This document shows, piece by piece, positions 15,687-21,126 of a DNA stretch of 21,126 nucleotides. A program made the position numbers and the translations under genes. Under the pieces are notes generated by a model. It was not told the DNA's origin, did no database searches, and saw nothing but the letters and a program-made list of their open reading frames with translations. Source of the DNA: a virus; the IMG/VR virus record IMGVR_UViG_3300037674_000102, positions 1-21,126 of that record. One strand, given 5' to 3'. Position 1 is the first letter of the stretch. Each line of letters starts with the position of its first letter.

Positions 15687-17042
15687 ATGTTTATGTCAGA
15701 AAACCTTCAAGAAAAGTGGAAGCCAGTACTTGAGCATCCCGATCTTCCAAAGATCGAAGATAGCTACAAGAGAGCTGTTACTTCTGTAATTCTTGAAAAC
15801 CAAGAACGCGCAATTAGCGAAGAAAGAGGTGCTTTAAACGAAGCATTTGGTGACGGTCAAGGAACTGTTGCAGGTGATCCAGGTGGATTCTCTGCTACGG
15901 CTGCTAACTGGGATCCAATTCTTATCTCATTAGTTCGTAGAGCAATGCCAAACTTGGTAGCATATGATATTTGTGGTGTACAACCAATGACTGGACCTAC
16001 AGGTCTTATCTTCGCGATGAAGGCAAGATATGTAGATGACAGTTCAGCAGTCGCAAGAACAGAAGCTCTGTTCAACGAAGCTGATACTGACTTCTCTGGT
16101 TCTGGTACTCACGCAGGAACTGATCCATTTGCATCAGGTTCTGCAAACACCGCAATTCAAACAGGCTACACAACAGGTGCTGGTGATACTACTGCTACTG
16201 CAGAGAAAGATTCATCTATCGCTGAAATGTCGTTCACGATTGAAAAAGCTACAGTTACCGCGAAAAGCAGAGCGCTTAAAGCTGAGTATACTATAGAACT
16301 TGCGCAAGACCTTAAAGCGATTCATGGCCTTGATGCTGAAACTGAACTTGCTAACATCCTATCTGGTGAAATCCTAGCGGAAATCAACAGAGAAGTTGTA
16401 AGAACAGTTAATGATCAAGCTAAGATCGAAGGTGTTGCCTCAGAAAGTAACCTAACTGGTACTTCTGTAAACGGACAATTTAACCTAGATGTTGATTCAT
16501 CAGGTAGATGGTCAGTTGAAAAATTCAAAGGTCTTATGTACCACATTGAAAGAAATGCTAATGTTATAGCACGACAAACAAGAAGAGGTAAAGGTAACTT
16601 TATCCTATGTTCTAGTGATGTAGCGTCTGCACTTGCAATGGCTGGTGTACTAGACTATGCTCCAGCATTATCAACTAATTTATCAGTTGATGACACTGGA
16701 AACACTTTTGCTGGTGTCTTAAATGGCAGCATGAAAGTGTATATCGACCCATATTACGCGAGTGCGTCTACAAGACCTACTGGTGTAACAGCTGGTGAAG
16801 GCTATGTAACAGTTGGATACAGAGGATCAAATCCGTTTGATGCTGGTGTGTTCTATTGTCCATATGTCCCACTACAAATGGTGAGAGCAGTTGGTGAAAA
16901 CACTTTCCAACCGAAAGTGGCTTTCAAAACTAGATACGGAATGGTAAGTAATCCATATGTTGGCTCAACGCCTGCTAATGGTTTAGCTGCGACAAGCACT
17001 AACTCTTACTACAGAAGTTTCGAAGTTTTAAACTTACTGTAA
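15687..17042 (+). CDS. 23: Major capsid protein, T4 gp23 homologue
   Basis: A 451-residue precursor (T4 gp23 is 521). It opens with LQEKWKPVLE (T4 LLNKWKPLLE), has ILENQE near residue 35, and a probable gp21 site L50-N51-E52 followed by Ala, matching the T4 cut at LTE-A; the mature protein would have about 399 residues. Next come SLVRRAMPNLVAYDICGVQPMTGPTG, AKSRALKAEYTIELAQDLKAIHGLDAETEL, EINREVVRTV, IARQTRRGKGNFILCSSDV and FQPKVAFKTRYGMVSNPY, all typical HK97-fold gp23 signatures. The shortening is mainly in the insertion region. GGGGAA is eight bases before the ATG. Codons ending in C (aac, atc, ttc) are visibly more frequent than in neighbours, consistent with very high expression. A strong terminator follows. 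Confidence 0.97.
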   Translation: MFMSENLQEKWKPVLEHPDLPKIEDSYKRAVTSVILENQERAISEERGALNEAFGDGQGTVAGDPGGFSATAANWDPILISLVRRAMPNLVAYDICGVQPMTGPTGLIFAMKARYVDDSSAVARTEALFNEADTDFSGSGTHAGTDPFASGSANTAIQTGYTTGAGDTTATAEKDSSIAEMSFTIEKATVTAKSRALKAEYTIELAQDLKAIHGLDAETELANILSGEILAEINREVVRTVNDQAKIEGVASESNLTGTSVNGQFNLDVDSSGRWSVEKFKGLMYHIERNANVIARQTRRGKGNFILCSSDVASALAMAGVLDYAPALSTNLSVDDTGNTFAGVLNGSMKVYIDPYYASASTRPTGVTAGEGYVTVGYRGSNPFDAGVFYCPYVPLQMVRAVGENTFQPKVAFKTRYGMVSNPYVGSTPANGLAATSTNSYYRSFEVLNLL

Positions 17043-17064
17043 AATCTAAATCATAACTGATTTC

Positions 17065-17091
17065 AAAGAGCCCCTCGGGGCTCTTTTTTTT
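17065..17091 (+). terminator. Intrinsic terminator after gp23
   Basis: AAAGAGCCC pairs with GGGCTCTTT around a CTCG loop, and eight T follow (17084-17091). This is a textbook Rho-independent terminator 22 nt after the capsid stop codon. Confidence 0.92.
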
Positions 17092-17093
17092 GT

Positions 17094-17101
17094 TATAAAT
17101 A
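17094..17101 (+). promoter_or_regulatory. Late promoter octamer TATAAATA after the gp23 terminator
   Basis: TATAAATATAAG starts two bases after the T-run of the terminator. It gives the downstream small gene a leader of about 50 nt, A/C-rich and without obvious structure (17129-17144), ending in AGGAGG. Confidence 0.65.
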
Positions 17102-17155
17102 TAAGTAGAGAAGTCAAAAGGACAACTCATACACACATACACACAGGAGGATATC

Positions 17156-17371
17156 ATGTCCGATAACAAATCAGGGTTCGAAATCAGAGCCGATTTACTA
17201 AATCAAGCACAAGGTCTTTTGGAAGGAAACTACCAAAGAGAAGTTGATGCTATATTCATGCATAACGATAATTTCCCTAACGATAAAAAAGCTTTGCCGT
17301 TAAGAGAGATTGTTGGTGATGATGTTATTACAGTTGCTAGACAACTTAATGAATTTGTCAACGAAAAGTAA
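17156..17371 (+). CDS. Small conserved T4-like phage protein of unknown function
   Basis: A 71-residue acidic protein starting MSDNKSGFEIRADLLNQAQGLLEGNYQ. The opening S-x-F/Y-EIR-x-DLL-x-A pattern is one I recall from short hypothetical proteins of many T4-like phages, but no function is known to me. Predicted structure is two or three helices with no membrane segment. It has a very strong ribosome-binding site (AGGAGG at 17145-17150, five bases from the ATG), its own late promoter and its own terminator, so it forms a single-gene, probably abundant, late unit. Confidence 0.85.
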   Translation: MSDNKSGFEIRADLLNQAQGLLEGNYQREVDAIFMHNDNFPNDKKALPLREIVGDDVITVARQLNEFVNEK

Positions 17372-17382
17372 ATTTTCAAAAG

Positions 17383-17410
17383 GAGAGAGGGTGTATACCC
17401 TCTCTTTGTT
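17383..17410 (+). terminator. Intrinsic terminator between small gene and iscU
   Basis: AGAGAGGGT (17384-17392) pairs perfectly with ACCCTCTCT (17397-17405) around a GTAT loop, with one more G-T pair outside. It is followed by TTTGTT, a short but acceptable U-tract. The last T is also the first base of the next late octamer. Confidence 0.8.
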
Positions 17411-17417
17411 ATAAATA
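17410..17417 (+). promoter_or_regulatory. Late promoter octamer TATAAATA for iscU
   Basis: TATAAATACTAAT matches the extended T4 late consensus. It touches the terminator upstream and stands five bases before the iscU ATG, with no Shine-Dalgarno sequence between them. Confidence 0.7.
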
Positions 17418-17422
17418 CTAAT

Positions 17423-17821
17423 ATGGCATACAGTAAAGAAGTAGTAGAGAGATTTGAAAGTGTTCTCAAAAATCCAGAAAAACATTCAGTTGGAAGATTT
17501 GATCCTAATGACCCTAATGTGGTATCAGGGATGGTAGGAGCTCCATCATGTGGAGATGTGATGAAATTGGATATGAAATTGGACATAGACGGATTGATAG
17601 AAGATGTTAAATTTAAAACTTATGGTTGTGGGTCTGCTATTGCAAGTTCTAGTTTGTTTGTTGATATGCTTAAAGGCAGAACAATAGAAGAAGCAAGACA
17701 GATTAAAGACAAAGATATTGCAGAAATTTTAGATTTACCACCTATTAAATTACATTGTTCAGTTTTAGCAGAAGAAGCTATTACTAAAGCAATTGAAGAT
17801 TGGGATATAAAACATAAATAG
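17423..17821 (+). CDS. iscU: IscU-type Fe-S cluster assembly scaffold protein
   Basis: A complete 132-residue IscU, close to bacterial IscU in length and sequence. It has MAYSKEVVERF, SGMVGAPSCGDVMKL, FKTYGCGSAIASSSL, IKDKDIAEILDLPPIKLHCSVLAEEAI. The three cluster-ligand cysteines are present (C43, C69, C112), as are D45 (E. coli Asp39 equivalent), H111, and the LPPIK motif (105-109) that in E. coli, as LPPVK, is bound by HscA. About six residues are inserted near positions 13-20 compared with E. coli IscU. IscU receives sulfur from IscS and iron, builds a [2Fe-2S] cluster and hands it on. No iscS, hscA or fdx is nearby, so it would have to work with host partners. It lies in its own unit between a terminator and late promoters, in an AT-rich context like its neighbours. 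A phage auxiliary gene; the identification is secure from motifs. Confidence 0.95.
   Translation: MAYSKEVVERFESVLKNPEKHSVGRFDPNDPNVVSGMVGAPSCGDVMKLDMKLDIDGLIEDVKFKTYGCGSAIASSSLFVDMLKGRTIEEARQIKDKDIAEILDLPPIKLHCSVLAEEAITKAIEDWDIKHK
17813..17820 (+). promoter_or_regulatory. Late promoter octamer CATAAATA at the end of iscU
   Basis: CATAAATAGTAAT overlaps the iscU stop codon and stands five bases before the ATG of the small gene at 17826, the same octamer-to-ATG distance as at iscU. Confidence 0.5.
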
Positions 17822-17825
17822 TAAT

Positions 17826-18005
17826 ATGAAAGAAAAAAAGTTCAAATTAATAAATACTTTTGATAGTTTTTGTTCAAGAATGTGGCTAGACTATGAAGAT
17901 GAACATATAACAAATCCAAATAGGTTAAATTTTGAAGAATATAAAGAAAGATGGCACGATTGGTTATTAGAAAAATGGCAAAACAGAGATTATAATAATG
18001 AATAA
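17826..18005 (+). CDS. Small Trp/acidic-rich protein, unknown
   Basis: A 59-residue ORF (MKEKKFKLINTFDSFCSRMW...) that continues the + strand series without a gap: five bases after a late octamer and overlapping the next small gene by 8 nt. It is rich in Trp, Asp and Glu (WLDYEDEH, YKERWHDWLLEKWQNRDY) and looks helical, with no membrane segment. No ribosome-binding site is seen. I do not recognise the family. The regular spacing argues for a real gene; short length keeps confidence moderate. Confidence 0.55.
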   Translation: MKEKKFKLINTFDSFCSRMWLDYEDEHITNPNRLNFEEYKERWHDWLLEKWQNRDYNNE

Positions 18006-18138
18006 TGAAGAACTGTATGTAGAATCTGAAACACAAGATCATGAATATCAAGGTTGGTTTTATCATTACCCAACTAAAAAATTTTATAGATGGAATGACC
18101 TACCATGGGGAATAGAGGAAGAAGATGGCGACAGCTAA
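17998..18138 (+). CDS. Very small aromatic-rich protein, unknown
   Basis: A 46-residue ORF starting MNNEELYVESETQDHEYQ, followed by an aromatic stretch GWFYHYPTKKFYRWNDLPWG and an acidic end. It overlaps the preceding small gene by 8 nt and the following tube-like gene by 14 nt, so it fills the interval exactly. No clear ribosome-binding site is visible, so translation would depend on coupling. Family unknown. An antisense frame of 74 codons across this region is less likely because it has no promoter or ribosome-binding site. Confidence 0.5.
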   Translation: MNNEELYVESETQDHEYQGWFYHYPTKKFYRWNDLPWGIEEEDGDS

Positions 18139-18685
18139 TTGGCAATCAGACCAACCAACAAATTTAAACTATTTGTCTCCAATTAATTTTGATTTAATAA
18201 TATCGAAATTACCAAAGACAAGATATTTTTGTACAGGTGTAAATATACCTTCAATTAATTTTAGTGAAGCTTTAATGGATACTAAGTTAGCAATTCAATC
18301 AACATTACCTGGTGATAAAATAACTTTTGACCCATTAACAGTAAAATTTGTTGTAGATGAAGATATGAAAAATTATCAAGAAATCTTTGATTGGATTATG
18401 GCATTAGGACCAGGTATTGACCCAGCAGATTTTAGAGCACTAACAGGCCAAACTGGAACAGGAATTTCATTAGCAACGAAAGGTGATAATCTAGAAATGT
18501 ATTCAGATGCAACTCTTATGATTAATACATCATCTAATAATGCTAATATAGAAATCAATTTTGTTGATTGTTTTCCGACAAGTTTGGGTGCTATTGATTT
18601 TACAACTGATACATCGGATGTAGCATATGCACAATGTGATTTAACTTTGAGATACACTTATTACACAATAAAACCCAGTAGTTAA
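18125..18685 (+). CDS. Second tail-tube-fold protein (gp19-like paralogue)
   Basis: A 186-residue protein. The segment FDLIISKLPKTRYFCTGVNIPSI and the C-terminal FPTSLGAIDFTTDTSDVAYAQCDLTLRYTYY align with FKVFIPRLPGGQEF...TSSLPG and WPTALGAITLDSGGADAVETFDITWSYSHF of the gp19 in this window, which supports a common tube fold. It carries an extra loop around residues 100-125. Candidates are a tube-terminating, tube-initiating or baseplate-hub ring subunit. In cyanophages the position between gp23 and uvsY is, as I recall, where gp3 (tail terminator) is annotated, so it may fill that role; this is inference. It has an AGAGGA ribosome-binding site (18114-18119). Confidence 0.75.
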   Translation: MATANWQSDQPTNLNYLSPINFDLIISKLPKTRYFCTGVNIPSINFSEALMDTKLAIQSTLPGDKITFDPLTVKFVVDEDMKNYQEIFDWIMALGPGIDPADFRALTGQTGTGISLATKGDNLEMYSDATLMINTSSNNANIEINFVDCFPTSLGAIDFTTDTSDVAYAQCDLTLRYTYYTIKPSS

Positions 18686-18713
18686 TTGACTTTTCAGCGA
18701 AAGCTGTTATAAT
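18686..18713 (+). promoter_or_regulatory. Host sigma70-like promoter before uvsY
   Basis: TTGACT (18686-18691), a 16-base spacer and TATAAT (18708-18713) make a near-consensus vegetative promoter, the only such element I noticed. The spacer holds CAGC-GAAA-GCTG (18695-18706), a four-pair stem with a GNRA loop. The uvsY ATG begins eight bases after the -10 box. Confidence 0.6.
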
Positions 18714-18720
18714 ATATAGT

Positions 18721-19173
18721 ATGAATAATAAAAATTTAACTGAAATCCAGGAGATGTGGAAAAAGGATTGTCTAATTGATGACATAGAATTAGATGCTTC
18801 TTCACTAAATGTTCCTAAACTACACGCAAAGTATAGTGAAATTCTTTCTAATCAAAAACTAATTCAAATACGATACGAAAGTAAATTAAAAGTTTTACAA
18901 AAAGACAAATGGCTTTGGTATACAGGTAAATTAAGTCAAGACGAAATACAACAAAAGAATTGGGATTATGACCCATTTAATGGCCTTACGATACTGAAAT
19001 CAGATTATGATAAATTTTTTGGTGCAGATAAGGATATCCAACAAGCAATCGAAAAAATGGAATATTGTAAAATAGTGGTTGAATACTTACAAGATATAGT
19101 ATCTCAACTCACATGGAGACATCAAACAATAAAGAATATTATAGAATGGCGAAAGTTTATGGCAGGCTCGTAA
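18721..19173 (+). CDS. uvsY: Recombination mediator, T4 UvsY homologue
   Basis: A 150-residue protein (T4 UvsY is 137). The opening LTEIQEMWKKDCLIDDIELDASSLNVPKLHAKY follows the T4 pattern LEDLQEELKKDVFIDSTKLQ..., with the conserved LWYTGKLS (T4 LDYYSGR), a central LKSDYDKFFGADKDIQ and a C-terminal helix ending RHQTIKNIIEWRKFMAGS (T4 ...IKHIQDMRAFEAGK). UvsY loads the UvsX recombinase onto single-stranded DNA covered by gp32. It overlaps uvsW and is preceded by a sigma70-like promoter whose start site would coincide with the ATG; there is no ribosome-binding site. The match is at the level of conserved pattern, and the synteny with uvsW is strong support. Confidence 0.9.
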   Translation: MNNKNLTEIQEMWKKDCLIDDIELDASSLNVPKLHAKYSEILSNQKLIQIRYESKLKVLQKDKWLWYTGKLSQDEIQQKNWDYDPFNGLTILKSDYDKFFGADKDIQQAIEKMEYCKIVVEYLQDIVSQLTWRHQTIKNIIEWRKFMAGS

Positions 19174-20624
19174 TAGATAAACTAGACGAAGTTTATTTAT
19201 CAGTTTCAACAGAAGATTCAATACGAAAGGAATTATCAGAATTTTTTAAATTCAAAGTTCCTGGTGCCGAATTTATACCTGCAGTTCGAAAACGATTTTG
19301 GGACGGTTATATCAGACTGTTTCATCTTAATAAAAATCAAATCTACCTGGGACTATACCCATATCTCAAAGAATTTTGTGAAGAACGAAATTATGAGATA
19401 GAAGGGTATGAGCCTGAAACAGATATTTTTACAATAGAACGATATGAAGAAATAGTTAAAGATATTCCTTTAGAACTTAGAGATTACCAGAAAGAAGCTG
19501 TAGCTTACGCAGCACATAATCAAAAATGTATATTAGTATCTCCAACAGCTTCTGGAAAATCATTAATGATATACAGTCTTATACGATATAACTTTCTTAA
19601 AAAGAACGGAAAAGCTCTTATTATTGTTCCTACAACATCATTAGTAGAACAAATGACTAAAGACTTTAAAGATTATGGTTTCAAAGGTAATGTAGCTAAA
19701 CTGTATGGTGGTAATAAAGATTATGATAATGCACCAATAGTTATAACAACTTGGCAGACAATGATGCGAATGCCTGTGAGTTTTGGAAATCAATTTGGAA
19801 TGGTAGTTGGTGATGAAGCTCATTTATTTCAAGCTAAATCTCTTACAAAAATTATGGAATCATTAACAGAAGTTAAATATAAGATCGGAACTACAGGTAC
19901 ATTACAAGACACACAAACACATAAACTTCAATTAGAAGGTATGTTTGGACCAGCTTATTTTGTTACAACATCAAAAGAACTCATGGATGAAGGTACATTA
20001 GCTCAACTAGATATCAAAGCATTAGTATTAGCATATTGTGATGAAGAAAGAAAACTAGTTAGTAAAATGACTTATCAAGAAGAAATGGATTGGATAGTTA
20101 GAAACCCGAAAAGAAATAATTTTATAAAGAATTTAGTTAATGGGTTAGATGGTAATACACTAGTATTATTTCAATTTGTAGAAAAACATGGTAGACCATT
20201 GTATAGTTCTTTTTCTGAATTGTTTGCTAATGATTCAACTAAAAGAAAATGTTTCTTTGTCTTTGGTGGAACTGATGCATTAGATAGAGAAAAGGTCAGA
20301 GAAATTGTTGAGAAAGAAAACAATGCAGTGATAGTAGCTAGCTTCGGAACCTTCTCAACAGGAATTAATATTAAAAGATTACATAACATTGTATTCGCTT
20401 CTCCAAGTAAGAGTAGAATACGAAATTTACAATCAATAGGCAGGGGTCTTAGAAAGACAGATGATAAAGAAAATATAGTGTTATATGATATAGCTGATGA
20501 TTTATCATGGAAGAAAAATACTAATTATACACTAAATCACTTCTCCGATCGTATAAATATCTATAGTACAGAGAGTTTTAATTACGAAATTCATTCAGTA
20601 AGGATCCCAAAATGCCATACATAG
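19146..20624 (+). CDS. uvsW: Recombination/branch-migration helicase, T4 UvsW homologue
   Basis: I choose ATG 19146 (MAKVYGRLVIDKLDEVYL), which lines up with the T4 start; an ATG at 19113 would add 11 residues. The 492-residue product (T4 UvsW has 503) has the N-terminal substrate-binding domain (ELSEFFKFKVPG, RKRFWDGYIRLF), then an SF2 helicase core: LRDYQKEAV, motif I SPTASGKS (132-139), IIVPTTSL, ITTWQT, motif II DEAH (223-226), IGTTGTL, GTFSTGINIK and motif VI QSIGRGLR (429-436). UvsW unwinds R-loops and moves branched DNA, switching replication from origin to recombination mode. It overlaps uvsY by 28 nt and the next gene by 13 nt. Ribosome-binding sites at both possible starts are weak, so coupling is likely. 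Confidence 0.93.
   Translation: MAKVYGRLVIDKLDEVYLSVSTEDSIRKELSEFFKFKVPGAEFIPAVRKRFWDGYIRLFHLNKNQIYLGLYPYLKEFCEERNYEIEGYEPETDIFTIERYEEIVKDIPLELRDYQKEAVAYAAHNQKCILVSPTASGKSLMIYSLIRYNFLKKNGKALIIVPTTSLVEQMTKDFKDYGFKGNVAKLYGGNKDYDNAPIVITTWQTMMRMPVSFGNQFGMVVGDEAHLFQAKSLTKIMESLTEVKYKIGTTGTLQDTQTHKLQLEGMFGPAYFVTTSKELMDEGTLAQLDIKALVLAYCDEERKLVSKMTYQEEMDWIVRNPKRNNFIKNLVNGLDGNTLVLFQFVEKHGRPLYSSFSELFANDSTKRKCFFVFGGTDALDREKVREIVEKENNAVIVASFGTFSTGINIKRLHNIVFASPSKSRIRNLQSIGRGLRKTDDKENIVLYDIADDLSWKKNTNYTLNHFSDRINIYSTESFNYEIHSVRIPKCHT
20552..20559 (+). promoter_or_regulatory. Possible late promoter octamer inside the uvsW 3' end
   Basis: TATAAATATCTAT lies within uvsW codons, 52 bases before the next ATG. 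It fits the octamer used between genes elsewhere here and could drive the Sm-like gene and what follows. Being coding sequence (encoding I-N-I-Y), it may be chance. Confidence 0.4.
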
Positions 20625-21112
20625 ACGATAATACAAAATACGAATTTGTAAAATTTAAAGATGGGAAAGAAGTGTTTGCAATGGTAAGAGAAGCTAATGG
20701 TGATTTGGAACTTCATTTCCCTATGAATATTAACTTAGCTCCAGCAATGACTGGTGGAGTTCTTGTAAATTTAGGCCCTTATATTCCATTCACAACAGAA
20801 GATAGTATTAGAGTAGAAAAGACAGCGGTTCTTTTTAGAACAAGTATTAATAAGAAATTTATAGATTTTTATGACGAAGCTTGTACAGCTTGGCTAAACA
20901 TAAGAGATAATGATAAAATTGATATCAAATCAAGTAGACAAGTATTTGAAGAATCAAAGCATCTAATGGATGAATTTATGAGAAGAAAGTTTGATCAAAG
21001 AGATATGAATTTTCGTGATGAACTAGATGAGGTATTAGAAGAATATGAGGAACAAAAGTATCTAGAAAAGGGTCAAGATGATGGTCCAGGACCAGATGAT
21101 ACGATACATTAA
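20612..21112 (+). CDS. Sm-like (LSm/Hfq-fold) protein of marine T4-like phages, probable
   Basis: A 166-residue protein that overlaps the uvsW end by 13 nt and has a TAAGGAT ribosome-binding site six bases upstream. The first 85 residues resemble a phage Sm-like domain: YEFVKFKDGKEVFAMVREANGDLELHFPMNI, a loop, VLVNLGPYIPFTTEDSIRVEKTAVLFRTSINKKFIDFYDEAC. This is the pattern of a short helix, five bent strands and a following helix known for Sm-like proteins of putative cyanophage origin. The rest is a charged helix and a strongly acidic tail (EVLEEYEEQKYLEKGQDD...). Sm rings bind RNA; whether this one does is unknown. Fold assignment is by eye. Confidence 0.6.
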   Translation: MPYIDDNTKYEFVKFKDGKEVFAMVREANGDLELHFPMNINLAPAMTGGVLVNLGPYIPFTTEDSIRVEKTAVLFRTSINKKFIDFYDEACTAWLNIRDNDKIDIKSSRQVFEESKHLMDEFMRRKFDQRDMNFRDELDEVLEEYEEQKYLEKGQDDGPGPDDTIH

Positions 21113-21126
21113 TAGTATATATTCTT

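Noticed and set aside
16036-16296. + strand frame of 86 codons inside gp23
   Set aside because: A Gln/Leu/Lys-rich product in an alternative frame of the major capsid gene; no ribosome-binding site or known motif.
17129-17144. CA-rich run (ACACACATACACACA) as a microsatellite or binding-site array
   Set aside because: Too short and imperfect; more simply an unstructured mRNA leader before a strong ribosome-binding site.
17063-17410. The two GC-rich hairpins as a small RNA gene or riboswitch
   Set aside because: Both are short single stems with T-runs, each right after a stop codon, which terminators explain fully.
17230-17586. Antisense frame of 118 codons opposite the small gene and the iscU start
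   Set aside because: It would cross a terminator, a late promoter and the start of a clear IscU; it is explained by the codon pattern of the + strand genes.
17840-17860. Further late octamer in AATTAATAAATACTT inside the small gene at 17826
   Set aside because: The first bases deviate from NATAAATA, it is within coding sequence, and no gene start follows at a sensible distance.
17842-18066. Antisense hydrophobic frame of 74 codons below the two tiny genes
   Set aside because: Its hydrophobic look comes from reading AT-rich codons in reverse. The + strand ORFs overlap their neighbours in the way usual in this genome.

Overview
The window is a contiguous piece of the late structural module of an AT-rich, T4-like myovirus genome (Tevenvirinae-type core). 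Every convincing gene is on the + strand, packed with 1-30 nt gaps or short overlaps. The order gp14-gp15-gp16-gp17-gp18-gp19-gp20-(gp67-like)-gp21-gp22-gp23 followed by uvsY-uvsW is the conserved T4 order. Marine-type fibre sequences, NATAAATA late promoters like those described for cyanophages, and an Sm-like protein next to uvsW suggest a marine T4-like phage. I see no photosynthesis genes or other host marker, so the host is not determined. A phage-borne IscU of proteobacterial type favours a proteobacterial host. This is inference.

Layout. 1-3710: two tail-fibre or appendage genes, each ending in a different self-cleaving C-terminal chaperone domain (Peptidase_G2 type, then S74 type). 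The second is bracketed by a direct repeat that includes its own last codons. 3712-5663: neck and tail-completion genes gp14 and gp15. 5679-7668: terminase gp16/gp17. 7760-10291: sheath and tube. 10322-15657: portal, a small gp67-like core protein, three poorly known proteins with possible capsid-targeting N-termini, the prohead protease gp21 and an unusually long scaffold gp22. 15687-17042: major capsid protein gp23, then a strong terminator. 17094-18138: accessory interval with a small conserved phage gene, a complete iscU and two tiny genes. 18125-18685: a second tail-tube-fold protein. 18721-21112: recombination genes uvsY and uvsW and an Sm-like protein.

How the parts work together. Gp20 nucleates the prohead; gp67-like, gp22 and possibly the three small proteins form the core; gp23 makes the shell; gp21 cleaves (L/I)-x-E sites in them; gp16/gp17 fill the head; gp14 and gp15 close head and tail; gp18 and gp19 build the tail. 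UvsY and UvsW serve recombination-dependent replication. IscU would feed host Fe-S cluster assembly late in infection.

Regulation visible in the sequence: eight intergenic or gene-boundary (T/C)ATAAATA octamers plus one inside uvsW, one host sigma70-like promoter before uvsY, and two intrinsic terminators each followed directly by a late promoter. At several genes the octamer lies only 5-6 nt before the ATG with no ribosome-binding site, which would give leaderless late mRNAs. No tRNA, CRISPR array, insertion sequence or integrase was seen, and no gene-free stretch exceeds about 115 nt.
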